This document shows positions 1-11,900 of a stretch of 64,000 nt of DNA, piece after piece. This stretch comes from Steroidobacteraceae bacterium (lineage in GTDB: Bacteria; Pseudomonadota; Gammaproteobacteria; Steroidobacterales; Steroidobacteraceae): positions 1 to 64,000 of the forward strand of contig JAPZRU010000003.1 of assembly GCA_027531255.1 (NCBI GenBank), given 5' to 3'. Below the pieces are notes generated by a model that saw only the letters and a list, made by a program, of their open reading frames with translations, had not been told where the DNA came from and ran no database searches. Each line of letters starts with the position of its first letter. Position 1 is the first letter of the stretch. A program made the position numbers and the translations under genes.

Positions 1-102
1 GAGCAGGCGAATCGCGGTCGGCCTAACCCCCGCGATGTCGCCGAGCAGGCGAATCGCGGTCGGCCTAACCCCCGCGATGTCGCCGAGCAGGCGAATCGCG
101 GT
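1..102. repeat. Tandem 42-bp repeat forming hairpins 3' of tRNA-Val
   Basis: Two complete 42-bp units (1-42, 43-84) and an 18-bp partial third unit (85-102). The junctions fold into hairpins at 30-59 and 72-101: arms CCGCGATgTCGCC and GGCGAATCGCGG around a GAGCA loop, with one bulged base. They lie immediately 3' of the minus-strand tRNA-Val gene. The same architecture with different outer stem bases recurs 3' of tRNA-His at 16457-16523. There is no U-tract, so a simple Rho-independent terminator is not obvious; a role in 3' processing or termination is inference. Confidence 0.85.
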
Positions 103-104
103 AA

Positions 105-179
105 TGGTGGGTGCTGAGGGGATCGAACCCCCGACCCTCGCCTTGTAAGGGCGACGCTCTACCGCTGAGCTAAGCACCC
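105..179 (-). tRNA. tRNA-Val (anticodon UAC)
   Basis: Cloverleaf on the minus strand: acceptor GGGTGCT (179-173) pairs with AGCACCC, the anticodon loop is CTTACAA (anticodon TAC), the T-loop is GGTTCGATC, and CCA is encoded at 107-105. It lies downstream of lon, as in Xanthomonadales, although the hupB gene often found between them is absent here. Confidence 0.95.
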
Positions 180-250
180 CCGAGGCGAACCGCCCTTGCG
201 GGTGCTTCGCCGGACGGCCGTGTCACGCGGCCGCCCCGGGAAGGCGCGGA

Positions 251-279
251 AATATACCGGACGCCCCGCGCCTAGCCAA
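251..279 (-). promoter_or_regulatory. Candidate sigma70 promoter of tRNA-Val
   Basis: On the minus strand TTGGCT (279-274) is followed by a 17-nt spacer and TATATT (256-251). This would start RNA near 244, about 65 nt before the mature tRNA 5' end. The AT-rich -10 stands out in G+C-rich surroundings. Confidence 0.55.
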
Positions 280-292
280 GCACCGGGAAAGC

Positions 293-344
293 GGTCGGCC
301 CCCTTTTTCCATCCTGCGGAAAAAGGGGGCCGACCCCTTTTTCC
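293..344. terminator. Long palindrome with two alternative hairpins behind lon
   Basis: The arm GGTCGGCCCCCTTTTTCC (293-310) pairs perfectly over 18 bp with 318-335. The second arm can instead pair with 334-344 as an 11-bp stem, GGAAAAAGGGG/CCCCTTTTTCC, with loop GCCGA. The two structures exclude each other. The element lies 22 bp past the lon stop codon. It may end lon transcription or act as a REP-like element; related GGGG/CCCC-rich palindromes occur at other gene ends in the window. Confidence 0.6.
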
Positions 345-365
345 GCGGAACGTGGCAGGTCCACA

Positions 366-2831
<2,466 letters not shown>

Positions 2832-3012
2832 GGGGCGTCCTTGGGCGGAAACGGGGGCGATGTTCGTGGCGCCGAACCGGGCTCGGCGTCTCGGTCGACC
2901 CGGCTGCGTCGACCGTCGAGCCGGTTTGCGAGGGGGGTGCGTCGCCGGCGGAATCGAGGATAGCGCAAGTGCGCTCGGGCGCACCGCCTGCGGTGCGCGT
3001 GAAGGAGTTAAG

Positions 3013-4095
3013 TCAGCTTAAGGAAGACCCTGAATCGCGTGGGGAAAGCGCAGCCATCAGGGCGGGCTGGCGCGCCACGTCGGGGTAGGCGGCGGCGAGC
3101 GTGACAGCGCCGCGCGCGAGGCGGCTGGACCAGGCTTTGCCGCGGGAGTGGGCGTCCTCGGCCGCGGCCTCGGCGCGCGAGCGCTGGAGAGGCCAGAGGT
3201 AGGCCAGCAGGTGCGCAGCCTGCGCGACGTCCTTCCGGGCCTTGATGCCCGAGGAGCTGCGACGCTCCCCCGCGATGATCAGCTTGTGTATCGCATAGCG
3301 CGCCGGATCGGGGAGGTTGACGACGACCGCGCCCTCCTCCGCGAACAGCACCGCCTGCCCGACGCCTTCCAGCGCGAACTCCATGAAGCGCAGCGGCTGG
3401 AGCGTGACGTGCAGACGCGGGTGCTCGAAAGGCGCATTGCCGCCATGGTGAAGCGTGGTGAGAAAGTCGAGCCGGAACCCGGGTTCGCGTGGGATCAGGA
3501 ATCCGGCGCCCTTGTCGGTGCCGAGCGCGCCGATCGGGAGAAAGCCCATCTCGAGCGAGGCGATCGCATCGGCGGTGCGGACCTCGACGGTGCTCGGCAG
3601 CAGGATCGAGACGGACTTGCCGGCGTGCGCGAAATCCACGTCCTGCGTCCTCGCCGCATCGTGCCAACGCACGCCGAGCTGGTTCGCGAAGCTGAGGAAG
3701 GCGTGCGTGCCGACCAGCACGCCGCCGGCCGCGAAGAAGCCGTAGTCGGCGAGGCGGCGTATCACGCGGTAGTGGCGCGGCAATGCCCCGGCGCAGCCGA
3801 GCGCGAGCGCGGATCGCGCCAGCGGCTGCAGCGAGTCGGCGGTGCCGGGCTCGGCCTTGCGCTGCATCAGGCGCTGGACGGGCTCGCCGTCGGGGCCCAC
3901 GTAGACCTGGCGCAGCTTCCCTGAAGGTTCCGTGTACTGGTAGTACCAGTACACGCGCCCGCGCACAGTCTTGGCGGCGAACGAGCCCTTCAGGTCCGCG
4001 ACGGAGCGCAGGTGTTCCGCGGCCAGAGCCGCGTCCAGCAGCTGGGCGTAGGCGGTCTGCGCCGTAAGCGTCAGGTCCGTGTAGAGGCTTGCCAC
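3013..4095 (-). CDS. GSU2403-type nucleotidyltransferase-fold protein
   Basis: About 360 residues with the look of the GSU2403 family (nucleotidyltransferase fold). The N-terminal half contains [20 protein letters not shown]. The core has [10 protein letters not shown] followed by RTQDVDFAH, matching the Gly-rich and Asp-x-Asp metal-binding motifs of this fold, and later RLDFLTTL and an [11 protein letters not shown] segment. Substrate and role are unknown. It is inserted between clpX and lon, which are usually neighbours. I prefer GTG at 4095 because a promoter-like TATAAC and an 8-bp dyad lie just upstream; an in-frame ATG at 4158 would add 21 residues that run through this dyad. The -10 to start distance of 6 nt suggests a leaderless mRNA. 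Confidence 0.75.
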   Translation of the reverse strand: MASLYTDLTLTAQTAYAQLLDAALAAEHLRSVADLKGSFAAKTVRGRVYWYYQYTEPSGKLRQVYVGPDGEPVQRLMQRKAEPGTADSLQPLARSALALGCAGALPRHYRVIRRLADYGFFAAGGVLVGTHAFLSFANQLGVRWHDAARTQDVDFAHAGKSVSILLPSTVEVRTADAIASLEMGFLPIGALGTDKGAGFLIPREPGFRLDFLTTLHHGGNAPFEHPRLHVTLQPLRFMEFALEGVGQAVLFAEEGAVVVNLPDPARYAIHKLIIAGERRSSSGIKARKDVAQAAHLLAYLWPLQRSRAEAAAEDAHSRGKAWSSRLARGAVTLAAAYPDVARQPALMAALSPRDSGSSLS

Positions 4096-4101
4096 CGGGT
4101 G

Positions 4102-4134
4102 GTTATACTGAAATTCACGTGCCGTTAGTATAAC
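4102..4134 (-). promoter_or_regulatory. Perfect 8-bp dyad over a putative leaderless promoter
   Basis: GTTATACT (4102-4109) and AGTATAAC (4127-4134) are exact inverted repeats 17 bp apart in an AT-rich island. On the minus strand the proximal half supplies TATAAC, which ends 6 nt before GTG 4095. The geometry fits an operator spanning the -10 and -35 regions, or two divergent -10 elements. No regulator is identifiable. Confidence 0.5.
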
Positions 4135-4268
4135 GACGTACAGCACCGTCGCCATCAACGAAAAGGGCGAACCGGTCGCCCGATCCGCCCTTTCCGATCG
4201 ACCCCGCGGAAACTGGGGCCCGACCCGCTTTCAGGAGATGGCCCTTTCCGGGAAAACCAGCGTCCCCG

Positions 4269-5573
<1,305 letters not shown>

Positions 5574-5793
5574 TAGGGTCCTCGGCTGCTCGTCGTGCCG
5601 GCCCGGGGTAGCCGGGCGGACTCAGGGTATATAACACGCGCTCGGAGGGGGCGCAAAAACGCACTCCTCCGTCCCGGAACTCGTTCCGACCGCCCTGCGG
5701 ACCCCGTCCCTGCCGGGCCGCGAGTGCCGCGCGCGATGCCGCGGCACGTCGTTCCCGCTGCGCACCGGCCTCGTGCCCGGGCCGTGGGCTTCG

Positions 5794-6441
5794 TCACGCC
5801 TTCCTGTCGGCCGAGGCGCCCGTATGATGAGCGCCGGGCAGCTCGACGCGGGACGCGAGCACGTGGTCGATGATGCCGTAGGACTTGGCCTGCTCCGCCG
5901 ACATGAAGTTGTCGCGGTCGGTGTCGATCTTGATCTTGTCCATCGGCTGGTTCGTGTGCTTCGACAGGATGCGGTTCAGGCGTTCCCGCATCTCGAGGAT
6001 CTCGCGGGTGTGGATCTCGATGTCGGTCGCCTGGCCCTGGAAGCCGCCGAGGGGCTGGTGGATCATCACGCGCGAGTGCGGCAGGCAGTAGCGCTTGCCG
6101 GCCGCACCGCCCGCGAGCAGCACCGCGCCCATGCTGGCCGCCTGCCCGATGCAGATGGTCGTCACGTCCGGCTTGATGAACTGCATCGTGTCGTAGATCG
6201 CGAGGCCCGAGGTCACCACGCCGCCCGGCGAATTGATGTAGAGCGCGATGTCCTTGTCCGGGTTCTCGGACTCCAGGAACAGCAGCTGGGCCACGATCAG
6301 GTTAGCCATGTGGTCCTCGATCGGACCCACGACGAAGATCAGTCGCTCCTTCAGGAGGCGCGAGAAGATGTCGTAGGCGCGCTCGCCGCGGGCGGTCTGC
6401 TCGACGACCATCGGCACCAGGTTCAGGGCTTTTTCGATCAT
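5794..6441 (-). CDS. clpP: ClpP, proteolytic subunit of ClpXP
   Basis: A 215-residue serine peptidase that forms the tetradecameric chamber docked by ClpX. The catalytic Ser103 is in GQAASMGA and His128 in [15 protein letters not shown]; the acid is in the DTDRD segment (173-177). The [18 protein letters not shown] start matches the mature N-terminal axial-loop region of ClpP, so little or no propeptide is present. It lies between tig and clpX on the same strand, the standard gammaproteobacterial order. Confidence 0.98.
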   Translation of the reverse strand: MIEKALNLVPMVVEQTARGERAYDIFSRLLKERLIFVVGPIEDHMANLIVAQLLFLESENPDKDIALYINSPGGVVTSGLAIYDTMQFIKPDVTTICIGQAASMGAVLLAGGAAGKRYCLPHSRVMIHQPLGGFQGQATDIEIHTREILEMRERLNRILSKHTNQPMDKIKIDTDRDNFMSAEQAKSYGIIDHVLASRVELPGAHHTGASADRKA

Positions 6442-6560
6442 CTCGGTGTCCTCGGGACGCGTTGCTTACGGCGTCGGGTGGGGCGGCCTGCGGCGTGGAA
6501 CCTACGTGGGGGCCGCGGCGCGCATCCCAAGGGGGATTCGCGCCGGCGCCCCCGGCGGGT

Positions 6561-7862
6561 TCAGCCGCCGAAGTTCATCAGGTCCTTGAAGCTGGTCGGC
6601 TGCTCGGTGACCTTCACCTTGGCCGTCAGCCAGTCGACGACCTGGTCCTCGAGTACCACCGCCTCGAGCTGCGACAGGAGCTCGCGGTTGTCGCGGATCT
6701 GGCGCGCGGCGTCCTCGGGGTCCGGGTATCCGGCGGCCGCGGACTCGATGCGCTCCTCGAGGCGCGCGGCGTCCACGCGGACGCCCTCGCGGCGGATGAT
6801 CTCGCCGATCAGGATGCCGAGCGCGACGCGCCGGCGCGCGGTGGCCTCGAACGGCTCGCGCGGCGGCGCTTCCTTCAGCTGCTTCGGATCCGCGCCCATG
6901 CGGCGCAGCCAATCCACCTGCAGCTCGCGCACCTGCGACTCGAGCGCTGCCGTCGGCACTTCGACCGGGTTCGCCTCGAGCAGCTTGTCCATCAGCTGGG
7001 TCTTCAGCCGCGAGCGGATCGTGTTCTCCAGCTCGCGCTTCATGTTCTCCTCGACTTCCTTCTGCAGCTGCACGACGCCACCGTCGGCGACGCCGAACGC
7101 GCGGCAGAACTCCTCGTCGACCGGCGGCAGTTCCTTCTGCTGGACGTCCTTCACGGTGACGGTGAACTCGGCGGTCCTGCCCGCGAGTTCGGCCTTGCCG
7201 TAGTCGTCCGGGAACTTCACCGGGAAGGTGCGGGTGTCGCCCCTGGAGACGCCCTGCAGGCCGGCCTCGAAATCCTTCAGCATGCGGCCGCCGCCGAGGA
7301 GCACCGGCACGGCCTGCGCGGTGCCGCCCTCGAACGCGATGCCGTCGAGCTTCCCCTCGAAGTCCACGGTGACGCGGTCGCCGTCCTGCGCCGGGCGCGT
7401 GGCCTCGACGTAGTTCGGGCGCTGGCCGCGCAGGTTCTCGATCATCGCCTCGACGTCCGCCGCCGTGACCTCGGCGACCGGCTTCACGACGAAGATGGAC
7501 TCGAGGCCCTTGATCTCGACCTCGGGGTAGACCTCGAACACCGCGGCGTAGCGGAGGTCCTGGCCCATCGTCATCGACAGCGGCTCGATGCGGGTGCCGC
7601 CGACCGGGTTGAGCCGCTGCTGCTCGAGCGCCCGGGCGAGGCTCTGGCGCACGACGTCGCTCGTGACCTCTTCCTGGATCTGCGGGCCGAACTGGCGGCG
7701 GACGACGTTGAGCGGCGCCTTGCCGGGGCGGAAGCCCTTGAGCCGCGCGGTGCGGCTGAACGACTTGAGGCGCGCCTCGTAGGCCTGCTCGACCTCGGCC
7801 GCGGGCACGGAAACCTCGACGCGGCGCTCGAGCGAGCCCGTGTTCTGTACCAACACCATCAT
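6561..7862 (-). CDS. tig: Trigger factor (ribosome-associated chaperone/PPIase)
   Basis: A 433-residue chaperone that binds nascent chains at the ribosome exit tunnel near L23. The N-terminal ribosome-binding domain carries the signature LKGFRPGKAP. The FKBP-type prolyl isomerase domain follows at about residues 155-240 (DGDRVTVDFEGKLDGIAFEGG), then the long helical C-terminal substrate-binding domain. The start is one of two consecutive ATG codons. The gene begins 31 bp after the encoded CCA of tRNA-Leu and may be read through from the tRNA promoter, as this tRNA-Leu/tig pairing suggests. Confidence 0.96.
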   Translation of the reverse strand: MMVLVQNTGSLERRVEVSVPAAEVEQAYEARLKSFSRTARLKGFRPGKAPLNVVRRQFGPQIQEEVTSDVVRQSLARALEQQRLNPVGGTRIEPLSMTMGQDLRYAAVFEVYPEVEIKGLESIFVVKPVAEVTAADVEAMIENLRGQRPNYVEATRPAQDGDRVTVDFEGKLDGIAFEGGTAQAVPVLLGGGRMLKDFEAGLQGVSRGDTRTFPVKFPDDYGKAELAGRTAEFTVTVKDVQQKELPPVDEEFCRAFGVADGGVVQLQKEVEENMKRELENTIRSRLKTQLMDKLLEANPVEVPTAALESQVRELQVDWLRRMGADPKQLKEAPPREPFEATARRRVALGILIGEIIRREGVRVDAARLEERIESAAAGYPDPEDAARQIRDNRELLSQLEAVVLEDQVVDWLTAKVKVTEQPTSFKDLMNFGG

Positions 7863-7893
7863 GGACTTACGATCCTCGAAGTCTGGGTTCGAC

Positions 7894-7978
7894 TGGTGCG
7901 AAAGGAGGGACTCGAACCCTCACGGGTTGCCCCACTGGAACCTAAATCCAGCGCGTCTACCAGTTCCGCCACTTTCGC
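7894..7978 (-). tRNA. tRNA-Leu (anticodon UAG)
   Basis: A type II tRNA with a long variable arm, on the minus strand. The acceptor GCGAAAG starts at 7978, the anticodon loop TTTAGGT gives TAG, the T-loop is GGTTCGAGTC, and CCA is encoded at 7896-7894. It sits directly upstream of tig. Confidence 0.95.
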
Positions 7979-8021
7979 GTGGGAGGCGCGCGCCGGCGCG
8001 TCGCCCGGGGGGGAACGCGGG

Positions 8022-8027
8022 ATTATA
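8022..8027 (-). promoter_or_regulatory. Candidate -10 box for tRNA-Leu (and tig)
   Basis: A perfect TATAAT on the minus strand, with a predicted start near 8015, about 37 nt before the tRNA 5' end. I see no convincing -35. Confidence 0.45.
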
Positions 8028-8088
8028 GCGGCTCGAGGGTGGTCCCGCAGCGGACCGGAGGGTCCGGGGCGATGACGGCGGCCCGGGG

Positions 8089-8418
8089 TCAGGCCTGCGG
8101 GTCGTCCGGTGGGAAGCGCCGGACCGGGCGCCCGGCGGTCGCGGCGCGGTCGTCCGCTTCCGACTCCGCCCGCTCGCGACGCGCGCGCACCCAGGCCACC
8201 AGCGAGGGGGCGAGGAAGGCCACGAGGACCAGCACCTGCGGGTCGAACGGCAGCGCGGCGACGAGCGCCTCGCGGAAGCTCAGGATCAGCATGGCGACGA
8301 GCGCGGCCAGCACGGCGCCGATGCGCGCCGCCTTGACCGCGACCGCGACGGGATCCGGCGGCGGCGGACGCAGGTGCTCCGGGCGATACCGGGTGTGGTG
8401 AATGGGCTCGAGCGGCAT
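8089..8418 (-). CDS. Small hypothetical membrane protein
   Basis: 109 residues with no recognised family. A Pro-rich N-terminal segment precedes two hydrophobic stretches, about residues 29-47 (ARIGAVLAALVAMLILSF) and 55-77 (ALPFDPQVLVLVAFLAPSLVAW). A charged, cytoplasm-like tail (RARRERAESEADD) follows. It lies 48 bp downstream of pilE on the same strand and could be the last gene of the pilin operon; no functional link is visible. Two spanning helices are predicted by eye only. Confidence 0.5.
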   Translation of the reverse strand: MPLEPIHHTRYRPEHLRPPPPDPVAVAVKAARIGAVLAALVAMLILSFREALVAALPFDPQVLVLVAFLAPSLVAWVRARRERAESEADDRAATAGRPVRRFPPDDPQA

Positions 8419-8466
8419 GCCGCGAAAGATACCGCAGGCGCGGCCGAGGCGCCGCGCGGCCGTGGC

Positions 8467-8922
8467 TCAGCGCCAGCACTCGTCGAGCGGCGCAGACCCC
8501 TCGCTGTCGCGCTGCCCGGCTTGGTCGATCGCGAGCTGAGTGCATCTGGCGTCGTCGGTCATGCCGCCGCCCGCGCGCGGATCGGCTTGCAGGCGATACG
8601 TCGTCGCGTCGAGCGCCGCGGTGATCACGTAGCGCCCGCCCTCCGTCTCGATGCCGTCGCCTTCAAGGTTGTCGGCCAGCGTCACGCACGCATCGTCCTC
8701 CGGCAGCGTCGGGTCGTAGCGGTTGAACCGCGTGAAGCAGCGCTCGAGGTTGTTCTGCGCCTGCAGGAGCGCGGTCATCGCCTCCGCGCGGCCGGCCCGG
8801 AGCGTGTACTGTCGGTACGAGCCGACCGCGACGCTCGCGAGGATCGAGACGACGACCAGCGCCACCATCAGTTCGATCAGCGTGACGCCGCGCTCGCGCT
8901 TCCCGTGGGTGCCGAATTGCAT
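8467..8922 (-). CDS. pilE: Type IV pilus minor pilin PilE-like
   Basis: About 151 residues. The class III leader ends ERG, followed by the mature N-terminus VTLIELMVALVVVSIL; Glu at +5 is typical for assembly, and PilD would cleave and methylate after the Gly. The globular part has four cysteines. It is the last pilin gene after pilY1, the position of pilE in the Pseudomonas fimU-pilE operon. I chose ATG 8922 because GGAG lies 5 nt upstream; GTG 8943, one base past the pilY1 stop, is an alternative that adds seven residues. Confidence 0.85.
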   Translation of the reverse strand: MQFGTHGKRERGVTLIELMVALVVVSILASVAVGSYRQYTLRAGRAEAMTALLQAQNNLERCFTRFNRYDPTLPEDDACVTLADNLEGDGIETEGGRYVITAALDATTYRLQADPRAGGGMTDDARCTQLAIDQAGQRDSEGSAPLDECWR

Positions 8923-8944
8923 GACCGCTCCGTTGTACGCCACG

Positions 8945-11900
8945 TCAGCGCACCTGTCGCCACGACTGCCGGCCGGTCGCGAACGCGCGCCCCTGCAGTT
9001 CCTCGGGCCTCGACTCCCCGGTCGTCATCTTCTCGTTGCCGACGCCGCCCGGGTTCTCGCCGCTGGTGCCCGACACGTACAGCTTGAAGTCGCCGCTCTG
9101 GTTGTCGGCCAGCACGCCCGGCCGCTGCACGATGCCGACCTCCGACTTCAGGCCGCTGACCACGTCGCCGAGACTGCGGTCGGCGTCGTCGTACTGACCG
9201 TCGAAGTTCAGGTCGAACTGCGGGTTCGGCGCGCGGCCGCCGCTCTCGGCATCGAGCGACATCAGCCAGCCGGTGCCGCCGAACTCGCACGGGTCTGGGC
9301 TCGGGATCAGCGTGGTGAACACCACGCGGCCGGCACGCAGCACGGATTCCGACACCTGCATCTCGCCCTGGAACGGCTCGTCGACGACCTGGAGGTCCAT
9401 GAACCAGCCGCGCTGCACCGTGTAGTCGACGGTGTTCGCGGTCGTGACGCGCACCGAGTAGTCGCTGGTGACGGTGCCGGCGGTGAACTCCTGGTCGCTG
9501 GCCTCCCGCAGGATCTGCTGCTCGACGAGGTCATCGCGCGTGAGGATCCGATCGCTGGCGCTCATCGAGTTGCGGTCGTGCAGGCCGTAGAAGGTCTGTG
9601 TCCGCAGGTTCGCGATCTCCTTGTCGGTGGGCTCGAGGTACTTGCCCGTGCCGAACAGCACCAGGAGGCCCTGGCCGCGCGGGCCGAACGAGACGTTCGG
9701 ACGCGAAGTGATCGGCTGCGGGTCCCCGTCCGCGTTGCGCGCGCGGAACAGCGGCGCGGGAACGCCGCTATCCGTGTACGGGATGCCCCAGTTCGACTCG
9801 ACCCCGAACCGCAGGTCGAACTTCCAGAGGTTGCCGAACAGGTCGCCCGCGTAGACGACGTCCGCCTTGGCGTCGCCGTTGGTGTCGACCACCGCCGGCG
9901 AGGCGAGACCGTTGGTGCGGCCAAGGCCGGTCGGGTCCTGCGCGAAGCCGACGCCCGTGTCGATCTTGCGGATCAGCTTGCCGGTCTCGAGATCGACGAT
10001 GTACAGCACCGCGTTGCCCGTGGTGCTGACCGAGCCGTCGGCGGCCGTGTTGTTGTAGCCGTTCCCGAAGATCGCGGCCCAGCGCCCGCTGTTCAGCTTC
10101 ACGATCACCGGGCGCGAGAAGGTTAGCCCGAGGTCGGGGTCGCCGCGGTCGTCGGTCGCGCGGTCATCGAACTCCCACAGGAAGACGTCGTCCGCGTTCG
10201 ACTCGGCGAACGCGCTCGGGTCGGTCACGTCGAGCGCGTAGACGCCCTGGCCGCCCTGGTTCAGGCCGCCGACCAGGATCGTCCGCCAGCTCCCGTCCAC
10301 GAACGCATCCGTGATGGTCGGCGTGCCGTCGACGTAGAACTTGTGCACGTAGCTCGGGCTGGTGAGCAGGTGCAGGTTGCCGCTGACCGACCGCGGCACG
10401 AAGGCCAGCAGCTCCGCGCCGTCGGTCGCGCGGAAGCCGTGCAGCATGCCGTCGTTCGCACCGGCGTAGATCACCGCCGTGCGATCGGCGTTGTCGGCCT
10501 TGAACTCGGAGTAGCGCGCGGACTCGATGCTGTCGCGGTAGGTGCCGCGCGGCGCGCCGACGAACTGCGGCGACGACGAGATGATGTCGCCGAGCGGCGT
10601 ACGCCGGTTGCGGAAGATGCCGCCGCTGCGCGCGACCTCGCGGCTATTGTCGCCGCGCAGGTACTCGAGGCGCTCGTCGCCGAGTGCGTCGCTCAGCGGC
10701 TGCAGGCGTGACTTGAACGTCGCGTCGAGATCGTCCCAGCGGAACGGGATGCCCTGCCGCGAGTCGTTCACCGTGATGATCGTGCGCGAGGCCGGCTCGG
10801 GAATCTCCTCGGCGGCGCCCCACTCGGGCGATTCCGGCACCGTACCGTCCGTGTTGATCTTGAAGGACAGCAGCTGGCCGGTCCAGTCGCCGCTGTTGAA
10901 CTTCGCCTGGAAGACGCGCGTGTCGCTGGACAGCGAGCCCGAGTTCAGCGCCACCGACGAGGCCGAGGTCGAGCGCGCGACGATCGTGTCGAAGGCATTC
11001 GACAGCTGCTCCGACAGCCGCGCCGCGTTCGTGACCACGAAGTAGTTGTCGGGCACGCCCTGCGCGTCGCCGTCCTGGTTCCACTCGGACTCGACGAACG
11101 GCCGTTTGTCGCCGTCGCCGTCGACGAAGCCGCCCCACTTCGCGGCGTAGTAGAGCGGGTCGCGCAGCAGTTCCGCGCCCGGCGAGGCGCCGACCCGGAA
11201 CTCCTGCGTGGACTCGAGCGGGAGCGCGACGCCGTCGTTCCAGTTCACCGCCGTCGGGTTCGTGATGTCGCGGTACTGGCCCGGCGGCACGTCGAGGAAG
11301 TACTGCCGATCGGCGCCGGCAGAGGTGTCGACGTCGCGCACGGTCAGGTAGATGCCGTCCGCGCCGTCGGTGCCCGAGACGATGTAGCCCATGTGCTGGA
11401 TGATGCCGCCCGCCGCGTAGGTCGAACGCAGGCGCACGCGGATCCGATCGTCGTCGAGTCGGTCGATGTCGTACTCGACGATCGCGTCCATGTCGTGGTC
11501 CGCGCCCTGCTCGACGTCCTCGTAGTTGACGCGGAAGAAGTAGCTGTTCGGCGGGTCCGACTGCAGCCGGTCGTAGTAGAAGTCCACGATCTGGTTGGTC
11601 GGCTGGAAGGCGGTGCGGGCCTCGCTGATGCCGGAACCGCCGACCGACTTCGCGAACGGCACCAGCGTGATGCTCTTGCCGTTGTCGAACGGGATCTCGA
11701 TGCGGGGCAGCGGCGAGGCGAGCGCGACCGCGAAGGTCTGCGGCCGCTGGCTGCCGGCGATCGGGTTGACGTCGTTCGTGTTGGCCCAGAACGCGACGCC
11801 GGCGGAACTGAAGCTGCCCTGCTTGGTCGGCTCCTCGGGCGAGAGGCCGCGCAGGTTCTTGAGCGAGTCGACCAGCTTCGGCGTCGGCGCGCCGTCGTAG

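Noticed and set aside
1-102. CRISPR array from the tandem repeat at the left edge
   Set aside because: Units are directly adjacent without unique spacers and fold as hairpins; no cas genes are present.
7979-8088. A further tRNA or small RNA beside tRNA-Leu
   Set aside because: No cloverleaf or conserved RNA fold; only a -10 box and G+C-rich filler.
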